From the NCBI GenBank assembly GCA_029433265.1, contig JAQTHT010000006.1, forward strand, positions 1-64,000: a stretch of DNA of 64,000 nt, given 5' to 3'. How positions within the stretch are numbered: position 1 is the stretch's first letter; each line of letters starts with the position of its first letter. Below are positions 28,432 to 38,663 of this stretch, one piece after another. The notes below the pieces were generated by a model. It searched no databases and was not told the DNA's origin. It saw only the letters and a program-made list of their open reading frames with translations. Both the position numbers and the translations under genes were made by a program. Origin of the DNA: Leuconostocaceae bacterium ESL0958 (lineage in GTDB: Bacteria; Bacillota; Bacilli; Lactobacillales; Lactobacillaceae).

Positions 28432-28485
28432 GTCGGTAACAATAGTTATTTAATAGCAGTAAATGATTCAGAAAGGAGTTACTTG

Positions 28486-29145
28486 ATGACGACAACACTC
28501 GTAATTGGTGCCCATGGTAAAGTCGGTCGTTTGGTCGTGCGTGATTTAGCGGCGAAAGGCCACACGGTCCTGGCTGGGTTCCGCAAGGAAAAGCAGTTTG
28601 AAACCGTAGCAGATGTGCAGGGCGTCCACCCCGTACTCTTTGATCTTGATCAAGGACCTAAGGAAATGGCCAGCTTTTTGCATGATCAACAAGTTGATCA
28701 AATTGTCTTCTCTGCCGGTGCAGGTGGGGCTGCTCCAGCTGCTAGAACTACAGAAATCGACTTAGATGGCGCCGTGAAGACCATGGAAGCCGCTAAGATT
28801 GCTAAAGTTGGTCGTTATATCATGGTTTCAGCGGCTGGTGTGGACGATCGAGCAACTTGGAAGAAGTCCGGTATCTACACCTACTTCATGATGAAGCACT
28901 ATGCGGACCAGATTTTGCAGGGGACTGGACTGGACTACACTATCGTGCGCCCAGTTACGCTTTCGGATGAAGCCGGTACTGGCAAGATTGCCATGACAGC
29001 AACAGCCGATCAACCAAAGATTCCAAGGGCCGACGTGGCTGCTTTCATTGCAGCGGTGATTGATAATCAAACGACTTATGGTCAAGTCTATGAACTGACT
29101 GCCGGTGATCAAGCTATTTCTGATCTCTTTGCAGCTCAAGCATGA
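28486..29145 (+). CDS. NAD(P)-binding atypical SDR protein
   Basis: A 219-residue single-domain Rossmann protein of the NmrA/YwnB-like group. The cofactor motif is GAHGKVGRLVVRDL at the N-terminus, and IMVSAAGVDD, YTIVRPVTL and a final YELTAGD are typical. It has no membrane segment. ATG at 28486 is preferred over TTG at 28483, with AAAGGAG seven bases upstream. A redox or stress role is inferred from its nitroreductase neighbour. Confidence 0.87.
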   Translation: MTTTLVIGAHGKVGRLVVRDLAAKGHTVLAGFRKEKQFETVADVQGVHPVLFDLDQGPKEMASFLHDQQVDQIVFSAGAGGAAPAARTTEIDLDGAVKTMEAAKIAKVGRYIMVSAAGVDDRATWKKSGIYTYFMMKHYADQILQGTGLDYTIVRPVTLSDEAGTGKIAMTATADQPKIPRADVAAFIAAVIDNQTTYGQVYELTAGDQAISDLFAAQA

Positions 29146-29163
29146 TAACTAGGCCGGTAAATG

Positions 29164-29200
29164 AAAAGGAGGACCAGCGAACAGCTGGTCCTCCTTTTTT
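29164..29200. terminator. Bidirectional terminator
   Basis: AAAAGGAGGACCAGC (29164-29178) / GCTGGTCCTCCTTTT (29184-29198), loop GAACA. It separates convergent genes and has a T tract on each strand. Confidence 0.92.
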
Positions 29201-29894
29201 AGTCTGATAGTAAGAATTGTTGTAAGGCCTTGAGGTCCTTGCCCTGATAGGTGGGTTCAGGTTCCGGCGTTCTTTGTGTTGGTTCTGCCTGGAGCCAGTA
29301 GGTATCGATACCAGCAGCTTGCCCCCCAGCAATGTCCGAGAAGAGGCTATCACCAATCATTAAGGCATTTTGTTTGTTCATGCCCGGATTAGCAGCAAAA
29401 ATCGGCTCATAAAAACGACGATCGGGCTTGGCAAAACCAATTTCGTCGGAAATATAAACTTGATCGAAGTATTGGCCTAAGCCAGTTTTGTCTAAGCGCC
29501 GGTGCTGCATGGGGGCCTGGCCATTGGTGCCCGCAATGAGGGTAAAGCCAGCGGCTTTCAGGTTGACCAAGGTCTCCGTCGCAGCAGGAAGCAGTCGATA
29601 ATTGCTGAGCAGCAGCTCGTGGTACCTGGCTTCCAAGGCAGCGGCATCCCCCGACAAGTGCTGAGCCGCTAGCGTAGCAGGGAAACGGCGTGCAAAAATA
29701 TCATCACGCTGAATCCGTCCCGCTGCGTAGTCTGCCCAGAGACCCTGGTTAATCTGGTGGTAACTAGCAAGGGTGTCAGCCAACGCTGCTGGTGATAAGT
29801 GCCAGTCAGCAAACAGTTCGGTTAAGTTGGCCTGTTCGCCCCCTTGAAAGTCAAATAGCGTGTCGTCTAGATCAAAAATTAAATACTGATACAT
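29199..29894 (-). CDS. YjjG-type HAD hydrolase
   Basis: HAD-superfamily phosphatase, 231 residues. Motif I is FDLDDTLFD near residue 7, motif II region AGTNG, motif III FAKPDRRFY, and motif IV MIGDSLFSDI. Length and motifs fit the YjjG/YfnB noncanonical pyrimidine nucleotidase group, which removes phosphate from damaged nucleoside monophosphates. The start at 29894 has AAAAGGATGG upstream. It lies after purA on the same strand, separated by a terminator. Confidence 0.9.
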   Translation of the reverse strand: MYQYLIFDLDDTLFDFQGGEQANLTELFADWHLSPAALADTLASYHQINQGLWADYAAGRIQRDDIFARRFPATLAAQHLSGDAAALEARYHELLLSNYRLLPAATETLVNLKAAGFTLIAGTNGQAPMQHRRLDKTGLGQYFDQVYISDEIGFAKPDRRFYEPIFAANPGMNKQNALMIGDSLFSDIAGGQAAGIDTYWLQAEPTQRTPEPEPTYQGKDLKALQQFLLSD

Positions 29895-29932
29895 AAGCCA
29901 TCCTTTTCCATTGTTCTGCTGCCTATTTTAGC

Positions 29933-29966
29933 AAAGAAAAAGAACAACCAGTTGACTGATTGTTCT
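29933..29966 (-). terminator. purA terminator
   Basis: On the minus strand AGAACAA and TTGTTCT (plus coordinates 29960-29966 and 29941-29947) form the stem, with inner CAG/CTG pairing, followed by a U-rich stretch. Confidence 0.75.
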
Positions 29967-29975
29967 GTTCAAGCT

Positions 29976-31262
29976 TTAGTCCCGCCATAGTTGACCTAAG
30001 ACATTGGTGGCGGACCGGTCGGCGCCAACAGCGAAGGTGGCTAGCGGTAAGTCGACCAATTCGCAAACCCGGTTCAAATAGGCCCGGGCAGCAGCGGGAA
30101 GGTCGGCCAAGGTTTTGCAAGTTGTAATATCTTCTGACCAACCGGGGAGTTCTTCGTAAATCGGCTGGCAGCGGGCTAAGTCCCGTTCGGAAGCAGGGTA
30201 GTAGTCGATGACCTGTCCGTCCAATTCGTAAGCGGTCGCGATTTTCACCGTTTCAAAGCCAGAGAGCACATCCAAGCAATTGAGCGATAACTGGGTTAAG
30301 CCAGAAACACGCTTAGCATGGCGTAATGCCACAATGTCTAGCCAACCAATTCGCCGGGGACGACCAGTTACAACGCCATATTCGTGGGCCGTATCCCGGA
30401 TGGTTTGGGCAGTTTCATCATGGAGTTCCGTTGGGAAGGGACCGGCACCAACACGGGAACAGTAGACCTTAGCAACGCCGATGATTTCCTGAATACGCTG
30501 CGGGCCAACGCCGGCCCCGACAGCGGCACCCCCGGCTACTGGATTGGAAGAGGTGACGAAGGGATAAGTCCCGTGGTCAATGTCCAACATGATGCCCTGG
30601 GCCCCTTCAAAGAGCACCCGTTGGCCAGCATCCAGTGCTTCGTTAATCAGATAGGAAGTATCAGCAACGTAAGGGCGCAGTTTTTCGCCGTAGGCCAGAT
30701 ATTCCTGGTAAATACTGTCAAAATCCAAGGGTTCCTGTTCGTATACCTTCGTTAAAAGTAAATTCTTAACAGACAGGGCTTGTTCCAGGCGCAAGCGGAG
30801 GGTTTCTGGATCCAGGAGGTCCGCGATGCGAATCCCAATCCGTTCCAACTTATCCTGATAGGCGGGACCGATTCCTTTGTGCGTAGTACCAATTTTTTCG
30901 CTCTTGAGGCTTTCTTGTAATTGGTCGAAGAGCTGGTGGTAGGGCATAATGACCTGCGCCCGGGAGGACACTTTGAGATTGTGGACGGCCACGCCATGCG
31001 CTGCTAAGTAATCAATTTCAGCAAAGAGTGTTTTGGGATTGACGACAACACCTGTGCCAATTACATTTTGGACATGGGGCAGGCAAATACCAGATGGAAT
31101 CAGCTGAACGTGCAGCTTTTGTCCGGCATGCACGAGCGTGTGACCTGCATTATCCCCACCGGCATAGCGGACTACAAAGTCCGCTTTTTGACTGAGAAAG
31201 TCGGTAATCTTTCCTTTTCCTTCGTCGCCCCACTGGGCACCGGCAATTACAAGTGAAGACAT
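29976..31262 (-). CDS. purA: Adenylosuccinate synthetase
   Basis: GTP-dependent step from IMP to adenylosuccinate in AMP synthesis. The P-loop-like GDEGKGK lies near the N-terminus ([14 protein letters not shown]), followed by [20 protein letters not shown] and [18 protein letters not shown]. Length is 428 residues, typical. Start at 31262 (ATG, minus strand). It is divergent from purB, the next step in the same branch, across a 200-base intergenic region. Confidence 0.96.
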   Translation of the reverse strand: MSSLVIAGAQWGDEGKGKITDFLSQKADFVVRYAGGDNAGHTLVHAGQKLHVQLIPSGICLPHVQNVIGTGVVVNPKTLFAEIDYLAAHGVAVHNLKVSSRAQVIMPYHQLFDQLQESLKSEKIGTTHKGIGPAYQDKLERIGIRIADLLDPETLRLRLEQALSVKNLLLTKVYEQEPLDFDSIYQEYLAYGEKLRPYVADTSYLINEALDAGQRVLFEGAQGIMLDIDHGTYPFVTSSNPVAGGAAVGAGVGPQRIQEIIGVAKVYCSRVGAGPFPTELHDETAQTIRDTAHEYGVVTGRPRRIGWLDIVALRHAKRVSGLTQLSLNCLDVLSGFETVKIATAYELDGQVIDYYPASERDLARCQPIYEELPGWSEDITTCKTLADLPAAARAYLNRVCELVDLPLATFAVGADRSATNVLGQLWRD

Positions 31263-31381
31263 CGTGTAAAACCTCTTGCTTTCTTTTTTCGTTTGAAACC
31301 AAAAGCTAGTATAGCGATTGCCAGGGGGAAAAGCAATAAAATAATAAAATAAAAGGCAATTAATGCTTTTTATCGCCTTAA

Positions 31382-31433
31382 AAAACGAACATTAAAATTA
31401 AAGCAGTCTTTATATTCTGTTTTTGCTATAATA
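31382..31433 (+). promoter_or_regulatory. purA-purB intergenic control region
   Basis: purB has an extended -10, TGC-TATAAT, at 31425-31433. Upstream at 31382-31394 is AAAAACGAACATT, matching the Gram-positive PurBox AWWWCCGAACWWT at 12 of 13 positions. No paired inverted PurBox is seen, so PurR control is only suggested. Confidence 0.45.
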
Positions 31434-31463
31434 GCACTAGTGTCAAAAGCAAAGGAGTGTCCC

Positions 31464-32765
31464 ATGATTAACCGTTATACAAGACCAGCAATGGCCCACA
31501 TTTGGTCTTTAGAAAATCAATATCAAGCTTGGTTGACTGTTGAGGTTGCCATTGTCGAAGCCTGGGCTGATCTGGGTCAGATTCCGGCTGAAGATGTTGC
31601 CAAAATTAAAGAAAAGGCCCGCTTTGATGTGGACCGAGTGGCTGAAATAGAAGCGGTAACCCATCACGACATGGTGGCCTTTACCCGGACCGTATCCGAA
31701 TCACTGGGCGCCGAAAAAAAGTGGATTCACTACGGCGTGACTTCCACGGATGTTGTTGATACGGCCAATGGCCTGCGCTTAAAACAGGCGAATGCAGTCA
31801 TTAAGAAAGACATTGAAGCCTTCTTGTCAGTCCTACGTGACAAAGTTCAACAATACCGAAATACAGTGATGATTGGCCGTACCCATGGCGTACAGGCAGA
31901 ACCAACGACCTTTGGGTTAAAGTTGGCACGCTGGTATGCAGAAATGCAACGAAATTTAGCCCGTTTTGAACGGGCGGGGGCGGCTGTCGAAGTCGGGGAA
32001 ATTTCGGGTGCTGTCGGCACCTTTGCGAACATTCCACCAGAGGTGGAAGCCTTTGTCTGTGACAAGCTGGGCCTGCAGGCGCAGGACATTAGTTCCCAAA
32101 TTCTGCCCCGAGATTTACATGCCGATTATCTAGCCACGATTGCCCTCATTGCCTCTTCGCTAGAAAATTTTGCAACGGAAATCCGTAGCTTACAGCGGTC
32201 CGAAATCCATGAGGTCGAAGAATACTTTAACCCTGGACAAAAGGGTTCTTCCGCCATGCCGCATAAGCGCAATCCGATTGGTTCCGAAAATATCTGTGGC
32301 TTAGCCCGGGTCATTCGGGGGCACATGCTGACCGCTTATGAAGACATTCCGCTCTGGCATGAGCGGGATATTTCCCACTCATCAGCGGAACGGGTGATTT
32401 TACCCGATGCCACAAAGCTGCTGGACTACCTCCTGGTTCGCTTTACTAAGATTGTTGAAACGCTGACGGTCTTTCCTGAACGAATGAAGGCCAACCTTGA
32501 CCGGACGCACGGCTTGATCTATAGTCAGCGCGTTCTCTTGAAACTAATTGATGCTGGCCTGTCACGGGAGGAAGCCTATGACCTGGTGCAACCACTAACG
32601 GCCCAAGCTTGGGACGAAGAGCGGTCCTTCAAGACACTAGTCGTGGAAAATGAAGCAATCCGGGCACGACTCGACCAAGCGGCAATTGAAGATGCATTTG
32701 ACTACCATTACCACCTTAGCCAGGTCGACACCATTTTGGACCGGTTGGGGTTAACGAAAGCATAA
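31464..32765 (+). CDS. purB: Adenylosuccinate lyase
   Basis: Fumarase/aspartase-superfamily lyase acting in both AMP and early IMP synthesis; 433 residues. The signature GSSAMPHKRNPIGSE is present, together with THHDMVAF and IGRTHGVQAEPTTFG (catalytic histidine). ATG at 31464 is chosen for AAAGGAGTG upstream; an earlier in-frame GTG at 31440 is very close to the -10 element. It probably leads a unit with fhs. Confidence 0.96.
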   Translation: MINRYTRPAMAHIWSLENQYQAWLTVEVAIVEAWADLGQIPAEDVAKIKEKARFDVDRVAEIEAVTHHDMVAFTRTVSESLGAEKKWIHYGVTSTDVVDTANGLRLKQANAVIKKDIEAFLSVLRDKVQQYRNTVMIGRTHGVQAEPTTFGLKLARWYAEMQRNLARFERAGAAVEVGEISGAVGTFANIPPEVEAFVCDKLGLQAQDISSQILPRDLHADYLATIALIASSLENFATEIRSLQRSEIHEVEEYFNPGQKGSSAMPHKRNPIGSENICGLARVIRGHMLTAYEDIPLWHERDISHSSAERVILPDATKLLDYLLVRFTKIVETLTVFPERMKANLDRTHGLIYSQRVLLKLIDAGLSREEAYDLVQPLTAQAWDEERSFKTLVVENEAIRARLDQAAIEDAFDYHYHLSQVDTILDRLGLTKA

Positions 32766-32777
32766 AAGGAAGGTAAC

Positions 32778-34439
32778 ATGAAAAGTGATATTGACATTGC
32801 CCAGGCAGCAACCCTAACACCGATTACGACCATTGCTGAAAAGGTCGGCCTAGCTGCTGACCAAATCGAACCCTATGGCTATGACAAAGCTAAAATCAAC
32901 TGGCAGCCAACTAGTGCCCAGGCAACAAAGGGTAAGTTAGTCTTAGTGACCTCTATCAACCCAACCCCAGCCGGAGAGGGAAAGTCGACCGTGACGATTG
33001 GCCTGGCAGACGCCCTGGCAGCACGTGGGCAGAAAGCGATGGTGGCGCTGCGCGAACCATCTCTTGGCCCCGTGATGGGTTTGAAGGGGGGTGCGACGGG
33101 TGGTGGCTATGCCCAAGTCGTGCCCATGACCGATATTAATCTCCATTTTACGGGCGATATGCACGCGTTGACGTCTGCCCACAATACACTGGCGGCACTG
33201 CTTGACAATTCCTTACAGCAGGGCAACCCCCTCCAGTTGGACCCGCGCCGCATTTTGTGGAAGCGTGTCTTGGATATTAACGACCGGGCCTTACGGCAAG
33301 TGACAATTGGCCTGGGTGGTCCAGTCAACGGTGTGCCCCGCGAGGACGGTTTTGATATCACGGTGGCCTCAGAACTGATGGCTATCTTGACCTTGGCCAC
33401 TGATTTGAAGGATTTAAAGGCCCGGATTAACCGAATTGTACTGGGCTATACCTATGACCGAAAGCCGGTTACCGTAGCAGATTTGGGCGTAGCTGGGGCC
33501 ATTACGGTCCTGCTCAAGGACGCTTTGAAGCCGAACCTAGTGCAAACGCTAGCCGGTACACCAGCCCTGATTCATGGGGGCCCTTTTGCCAACATCGCCC
33601 AAGGCACCAATTCCGTTATGGCCACCAAAACAGCGCTGGCGCTGGCTGACATTGTGGTCACAGAGGCTGGCTTTGGGGCTGATCTTGGTGGCGAAAAGTT
33701 TATGGACATTAAGGCGCCGGTACTAGGTCAGGCACCGGATGCCGTCGTTGTTGTCGCAACCGTACGGGCATTGAAACATCACGGCGGGGTGGCACTCGAT
33801 GCGCTCAACCAAGAAAATCTAGCCGCACTGGCTAGCGGATTGGAAAATCTGGGTCGGGCCATTCGCGCCATGCAGCAGTACGGGCGCCCAGTGTTAGTGG
33901 CCGTCAATCAGTTTACGGCTGATACACCCGCAGAACTGGACATGGTGCTGGACTATGCCCAGCAAATGGGCGCAAAAGGACGGGTGGCCAATGTTTGGGC
34001 TGAAGGGGGCCAGGGGGCGCTCGACTTAGCGGATCTTGTCAGTCAAGTGGTCCAAACCGAGCATGCTTTCCAACCGCTTTACCAAGCAACGGATCCACTG
34101 GTTGATAAGATGACGGCTATTGTCCAGAAAATTTATGGTGGGGCCGCCTTAGAATTATCTGCAAAAGCCAAGAAGCAACTCGCAAGCTTTGCCCAGTTTG
34201 GCTGGGACCAACTACCCGTGGTAATGGCCAAAACGCAGTACTCACTTTCGGATGATGCCAAGGCAATTAATGCACCAACTGGCTTCACGATTCATGTCCG
34301 GGAATTTATTCCAAAACTCGGCGCAGGCTTCATCGTCGCTCTGACAGGTAATGTCCTGACCATGCCAGGCCTGCCCAAGCATCCGGCCGCCTTGGATATT
34401 GATTTAGACGACCAGGGCCAAATCAAAGGATTGTTTTAA
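32778..34439 (+). CDS. fhs: Formate-tetrahydrofolate ligase
   Basis: ATP-driven synthesis of 10-formyl-tetrahydrofolate, the formyl donor for purines and fMet-tRNA. The nucleotide loop is [14 protein letters not shown] (about residue 57), followed by [19 protein letters not shown]. Length is 553 residues, typical. It starts 12 bases after purB with AAGGAAGG, which makes functional sense because 10-formyl-THF feeds purine synthesis. Confidence 0.96.
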   Translation: MKSDIDIAQAATLTPITTIAEKVGLAADQIEPYGYDKAKINWQPTSAQATKGKLVLVTSINPTPAGEGKSTVTIGLADALAARGQKAMVALREPSLGPVMGLKGGATGGGYAQVVPMTDINLHFTGDMHALTSAHNTLAALLDNSLQQGNPLQLDPRRILWKRVLDINDRALRQVTIGLGGPVNGVPREDGFDITVASELMAILTLATDLKDLKARINRIVLGYTYDRKPVTVADLGVAGAITVLLKDALKPNLVQTLAGTPALIHGGPFANIAQGTNSVMATKTALALADIVVTEAGFGADLGGEKFMDIKAPVLGQAPDAVVVVATVRALKHHGGVALDALNQENLAALASGLENLGRAIRAMQQYGRPVLVAVNQFTADTPAELDMVLDYAQQMGAKGRVANVWAEGGQGALDLADLVSQVVQTEHAFQPLYQATDPLVDKMTAIVQKIYGGAALELSAKAKKQLASFAQFGWDQLPVVMAKTQYSLSDDAKAINAPTGFTIHVREFIPKLGAGFIVALTGNVLTMPGLPKHPAALDIDLDDQGQIKGLF

Positions 34440-34440
34440 A

Positions 34441-35142
34441 ATGAAAGCGGCGTTGACACAAATCAAAGCCTATAGTCAGTCTGTGCTGGCTGATGATCGC
34501 ACTGGCCATGACTACCTCCATGCTCAACAGGTCGCCAATCTGGCGCTGAAACTTTACCAACAGGATCACGGGACTGGTTCCTTGACCGACTCAGAGCAGG
34601 TTATCTTGTTGGGCGCAGCTTACCTCCATGACACCATCGATGATAAAGTGGTGGCCGACGTTGCCGCTAGTATGGAGATGGTGGCATCCTTGCTACAGGA
34701 AGTAGGGCTATCCTTACTCATTCAGGCCGAAATTGCGGATATTATCACGCATATGTCCTATTCAGCTAACTTGAGACAGCGCTATCAGCTCAGCCAACTG
34801 GGACAGTATGTGCAAGATGCGGATCGACTGGCAGCACTCGGTGCTATCGGCATCGCCCGGGCCTTTGCCTTTGGCGGGCAGCACCAGCGCAAGCTATATG
34901 ATCCTGCTAGTAAGCCCGTGCTCCTCACCGATAAGGCGCAGTATCGCCAGCACGAAGGCACAACGATTAATCATTTTTATGAAAAATTACTGCATTTAGC
35001 GCCTTTACTGAATACGCCCGCCGGGCAGCAGGAAGGCCAGCGTCGCACCGCCTATATGAAAGACTTTCTGCGAGAATTTGACTTGGAAACAGGCGCTTTA
35101 AGCGATCCAGCTTTTGCCCTGGATGATGAAAAACGCCCATAG
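34441..35142 (+). CDS. HD-domain phosphohydrolase
   Basis: A 233-residue HD-superfamily hydrolase of the YedJ-like group. Metal ligands are visible in GHDYLHAQQV, AAYLHDTIDD and QDADRLAALG. The substrate is not known; nucleotides are plausible for the superfamily. ATG lies one base after the fhs stop, so translation is coupled. The 3' end overlaps a terminator stem. Confidence 0.88.
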   Translation: MKAALTQIKAYSQSVLADDRTGHDYLHAQQVANLALKLYQQDHGTGSLTDSEQVILLGAAYLHDTIDDKVVADVAASMEMVASLLQEVGLSLLIQAEIADIITHMSYSANLRQRYQLSQLGQYVQDADRLAALGAIGIARAFAFGGQHQRKLYDPASKPVLLTDKAQYRQHEGTTINHFYEKLLHLAPLLNTPAGQQEGQRRTAYMKDFLREFDLETGALSDPAFALDDEKRP

Positions 35143-35155
35143 TGGCGTTTTTTCA
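35129..35155 (+). terminator. Terminator overlapping the HD gene end
   Basis: AAAAACGCC (35129-35137) / GGCGTTTTT (35144-35152), loop CATAGT containing the stop codon, then T's. Confidence 0.82.
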
Positions 35156-35192
35156 TTGCTATGACTGCAGCAGAAAATAACAAGGAGCGTCC

Positions 35193-37256
35193 ATGCCTCA
35201 TTATTTAATTTTGACGGAAAAACCTAGTGCCAGACGTAATTTTGAACAGGCGCTCGGCGGCAGCCGGGGAACATTTGCAGGTTTTTCTTATGAACTGGCC
35301 AACTTACGCGGGCACGTCATGACGTTGAAGGAGCCAGCTGAACAAGTGCCAGCCACTTTGAAACAGCAGTACAGTAGCTGGAAGTTGGCCGATCTTCCCT
35401 GGGATGTCAAACGGTTTACCTGGCAGCGAACCTATCTGAAAAGTAAAAACCCCAGAACGGGCCGCCAAGAAAGCAGTCGTACGCTTCTGCAAGCATTAAA
35501 GCAACAGGTAGCTGCGGGGGTTGATGGCATTGTTATTGCTACGGATAATGATCCTTCCGGCGAGGGAGAGCTACTCGCCTGGGAAGCACTGGATGCCATT
35601 CATTGGCAGGGTCCCGTGCTCAGGGCCTATTTTGTCGATGAAAGTAAGCAGGGAATCCAGAAAGCGCTGCGCCAACTAGTCGTCATTGAAGGTAAAGAAA
35701 AGGATGCCGCCTACCAAAAAGGATTGGCCCGAAATAAATGGGACTTCGCATCAATGCAGCTGACCAGGGCCGCCACAACGGCTAGCCGACAGCAGGGCTT
35801 CCAATTTGTGAGTCGACAAGGGCGGTTAAAATCAGCCATGATTGCTCGTATTTACCAGCAATTACAGGCTATTGAAAACTATCAACGGATTCCTTACTTT
35901 GAAAATCGCTATCGGGATGATCAAGGGCATCTCTATGCCCGGGCTGTGCCTAAAGATGGTGAGCAGATTTCGTTTCGTTACCCTGATAAAGCGACTGCGT
36001 TAGCACACTTTCAAGACCAAGTACCGACCGGCAAACCGGTTGTGCTATCTCAAGCTATTAAACAAAAGCAACCACCCCGATTGTTAGATTTATCTACTTT
36101 GTCCGCCCAACTGGCCAAGTTCGGCTACAGCGCCAAAAGCGTGCTGGTAACCTATCAAAAAATGTATGAAAATCAATTGGTTTCCTACCCAAGAACCGCT
36201 GATAAAACCATTACACCGGACCAATTCCAAGAGTTATTACCGCTGGTGGACCAAATGGCCCAACTCGTTGGGATTAATCGGGATTTATTGACGCACCGGC
36301 AGGCACGGGCCAGCCATGTGCAAACAGGGGGCAGCCATGGTGCTAACCGTCCGGGCCCTCAGTTACCCAGCAATTTGGCCAGTTTAAAAAAATATGGGAC
36401 AGCAGGTCCCAAAATATATGAACTGTTAGCGAAGAATTTCTTGGCCATGTTTGCTGAAAACTATCGCTACCGCCAAACGAAAGCGGCCATTCAAGAAGCA
36501 CCCGATTTCCAGACAACAATCAATGAACCGGTCGCCGCGGGCTGGCAGGCACTGTACCAGACAGGGGACAAAGAAGTGGCCAAACCGATGGGCAGTCGGG
36601 CCGAACTTTTTGTTTATGAAGGGCAAAATCCAAAGCCAATAACGCCAACTTGGTCCTGGCTCAAAGCTTTCTTGGAGAAGTATGATATCGGAACAGGGGC
36701 CACGCGGACCAGTACTTATGCTGATTTAAGCACGGGACCCGCTGCCTACATTCGAGATCAAAAGGGGCAAATTACGCTCAGTTCCTACGGTCGTGCAGCA
36801 GCGCACATCATTCAAGGCACCTACATTGCCCATCCGAAAACGACCAAGCGCATCTTTGATATTTTTGATCAGGTGGGGCGCTTTGAACTATCGGCAGACC
36901 AGGCCCTTGAATCCCTGAACATCACCGTGGCACATGATCTACCAGTGATCATGCAAAATGCCCAAACGTTGCCAGAACAGGTAACCCCACCAGCTAAGAA
37001 AAAGTATCCTAAAAAAGAGAAGGTGACCGGTTTTTGGGCACCCAAACAAGCTCAGGTCAGTTTTAGTAAAAGCTTTGCGGGCCATACATTTACCGACGTC
37101 GAGCTGGCAGCGTTGTTAGCAGGGCAGACCATCTCCTTTCCGGCCAAGAAAAAACGAGGGGGTTCTTTTACCGCCAAGGGCCACTTAGCGGAAAAACGAT
37201 TTCGGGGCAAGCCGTATGTGGGCTTTACGTTGCTTGATCAGGAATCAAAAGCATAA
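35193..37256 (+). CDS. topB: Type IA topoisomerase (TopB-like)
   Basis: Second type IA enzyme in the window, of the topoisomerase III kind that decatenates replication and recombination intermediates. Toprim residues: EKPSA near 9-13 and DNDPSGEGE at 118-126. The active tyrosine is Y332 in LVSYPRT. There are no zinc fingers. The last about 60 residues (SFAGHTFTDVELAALLAG... KPYVGF) form a small domain also found in topoisomerases and other proteins of mobile elements. Length is 687 residues. ATG at 35193 has AAGGAG upstream. It lies shortly before the plasmid-like segment. Confidence 0.9.
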   Translation: MPHYLILTEKPSARRNFEQALGGSRGTFAGFSYELANLRGHVMTLKEPAEQVPATLKQQYSSWKLADLPWDVKRFTWQRTYLKSKNPRTGRQESSRTLLQALKQQVAAGVDGIVIATDNDPSGEGELLAWEALDAIHWQGPVLRAYFVDESKQGIQKALRQLVVIEGKEKDAAYQKGLARNKWDFASMQLTRAATTASRQQGFQFVSRQGRLKSAMIARIYQQLQAIENYQRIPYFENRYRDDQGHLYARAVPKDGEQISFRYPDKATALAHFQDQVPTGKPVVLSQAIKQKQPPRLLDLSTLSAQLAKFGYSAKSVLVTYQKMYENQLVSYPRTADKTITPDQFQELLPLVDQMAQLVGINRDLLTHRQARASHVQTGGSHGANRPGPQLPSNLASLKKYGTAGPKIYELLAKNFLAMFAENYRYRQTKAAIQEAPDFQTTINEPVAAGWQALYQTGDKEVAKPMGSRAELFVYEGQNPKPITPTWSWLKAFLEKYDIGTGATRTSTYADLSTGPAAYIRDQKGQITLSSYGRAAAHIIQGTYIAHPKTTKRIFDIFDQVGRFELSADQALESLNITVAHDLPVIMQNAQTLPEQVTPPAKKKYPKKEKVTGFWAPKQAQVSFSKSFAGHTFTDVELAALLAGQTISFPAKKKRGGSFTAKGHLAEKRFRGKPYVGFTLLDQESKA

Positions 37257-37282
37257 AAAAAACGCTCGTAAGAGCGTTTTTT
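37257..37282 (+). terminator. topB terminator
   Basis: AAAAAACGCTC (37257-37267) / GAGCGTTTTTT (37272-37282), loop GTAA; a usable T run on both strands, so it could also stop the convergent apf-like gene. Confidence 0.88.
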
Positions 37283-37300
37283 CCATCAGCACTTCTTTTT

Positions 37301-37993
37301 TTAGTACCAACCATACTGTTGGCTGTGTGCCGCTGCATTTTCCCATGAACCATAACGGCTCGTGACATATTGATCGGCAACTCGTTCTTGGTTAGCGGCT
37401 GATTCGTCGCCGTTCAAGTAGCTAGCCGAAAGTTGATACTTTCCAACGTAGTTGCCGTTACGGACTGTGTAAGAACCACCAGATTCGCGGTTGGCAATGT
37501 AGTCCTTAGCAGCAGAGGACGTTGTCGTGCTGTTCGTGTTGGCACTGTTGTCCTGCGTCGTTACTGCGGCAGTGGACTGCACATTGGCATTCGTCGTGCT
37601 AGCAGTTGCCGCTGTGGCCTGTACGTTGGCCTGCGTCTCATCGGCAGTGGCTGCCTGAGGCGTTACTGTTGCACTGGCTGCATCATTGTTCGCCGTTTTC
37701 ACTTGGCCATCCGTTGTCGTCACGGATTCAATCTTTTGATTGTCGGCAGAGAACTTAATCTTGTCGCCAACGTAAATCAAATCAATGTTTTGAATACCAC
37801 TATTGTTGGCCAAAGTTTGGGCATCCGTGTTGTGTGCTTGCGCGATTTCACTTAACGTATCACCAGCTTGAACGGTATACGTTTCACCGGTGTCGACTTG
37901 GTCCGCGTTGACCTTCTGGTCGGCTGTAAAAGCCATCGTGCCCATCAAGGCTGCGGACATTCCTGCAAATACAATTTTTTTCGTTATACTCAT
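37301..37993 (-). CDS. LysM and Apf-type C-terminal domain wall protein
   Basis: Secreted 230-residue protein. Signal peptide about residues 1-31 (ending VNADQ), one LysM peptidoglycan-binding domain (TYTVQAGDTLSEIA... about 38-82), an Ala/Thr/Gln-rich linker, and a C-terminal domain (IANRESGGSYTVRNG... about 163-230) typical of aggregation-promoting factors and related to transglycosylases; the Glu in RESGG is the likely catalytic acid. It ends in QYGWY as family members do. A TATAAT on the minus strand (38079-38084) is a possible -10 with a long leader. Confidence 0.9.
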   Translation of the reverse strand: MSITKKIVFAGMSAALMGTMAFTADQKVNADQVDTGETYTVQAGDTLSEIAQAHNTDAQTLANNSGIQNIDLIYVGDKIKFSADNQKIESVTTTDGQVKTANNDAASATVTPQAATADETQANVQATAATASTTNANVQSTAAVTTQDNSANTNSTTTSSAAKDYIANRESGGSYTVRNGNYVGKYQLSASYLNGDESAANQERVADQYVTSRYGSWENAAAHSQQYGWY

Positions 37994-38180
37994 GAATTTA
38001 ATAACCTCGCTTAGATAACATGCTAACTGAAATCAATTAGCTGCGCTATTTGCTATAGGGACACAATAACGAGGCCATATTATATGAGGATTAAGCAAAT
38101 GACATTTATTTGATAATGGTAACGAATGTTGCATGTAATTGACTAGCGCCAGGCTTTACCGGAAACTACTGTTCGCACTT

Positions 38181-38663
38181 TCAACTTTGATCCACTAATT
38201 GTTGGGTGGAAATTTCTTTTGATTTGAGCGTTTCCTTCAGGCGGTAAACTTTCTGGCCAGAATAGAGCACAATCAGAATCGGCTGATCATAGTAGTCGCT
38301 CACGTTTGGCAAGTTAGGAAAGGCAAACGTACCTGTGGCTGAAACTTTTGCTGAGACATTTAAAGGCACTGTATCGGAATAGAAGGTAGGCCCCTGTGTT
38401 TTGCCAGCAATCACTTGCTTGATGGCAGGTAGAAAAACCGTTTTCCGACTGGGTAAGCTGACGATGGCCACTCGTGTAATAGACAAGGGCAGTGCGGCAC
38501 TGTTATAAATGCCTAGTCGAAAATACAACCAGTTTGTTGCTTTGTCGGCGTGAGCCCAATAAACTAGCAGGTGGGGCTTGCGTTTTTTATCCAAAAAGAC
38601 ATAACAAGAAGAGCCAACCGAAATCAAAAAAGAGGCAATAGACAGGATAAGTGTGAGATTCAT
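38181..38663 (-). CDS. Membrane-anchored protein of unknown function
   Basis: A 160-residue protein I do not recognise. One N-terminal membrane helix (about residues 3-24), then a short basic turn DKKRKP and a beta-rich domain (HLLVYWAHADK, LYFRLGIYNSAALPLSI). The pattern N-A-A-L-P-L-S-I after a strand recalls small Ig-like domains of membrane proteins. ATG at 38663 has a strong GAGGAGG. It is the last gene before the plasmid-like DNA; which side it belongs to is unclear. Confidence 0.7.
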   Translation of the reverse strand: MNLTLILSIASFLISVGSSCYVFLDKKRKPHLLVYWAHADKATNWLYFRLGIYNSAALPLSITRVAIVSLPSRKTVFLPAIKQVIAGKTQGPTFYSDTVPLNVSAKVSATGTFAFPNLPNVSDYYDQPILIVLYSGQKVYRLKETLKSKEISTQQLVDQS

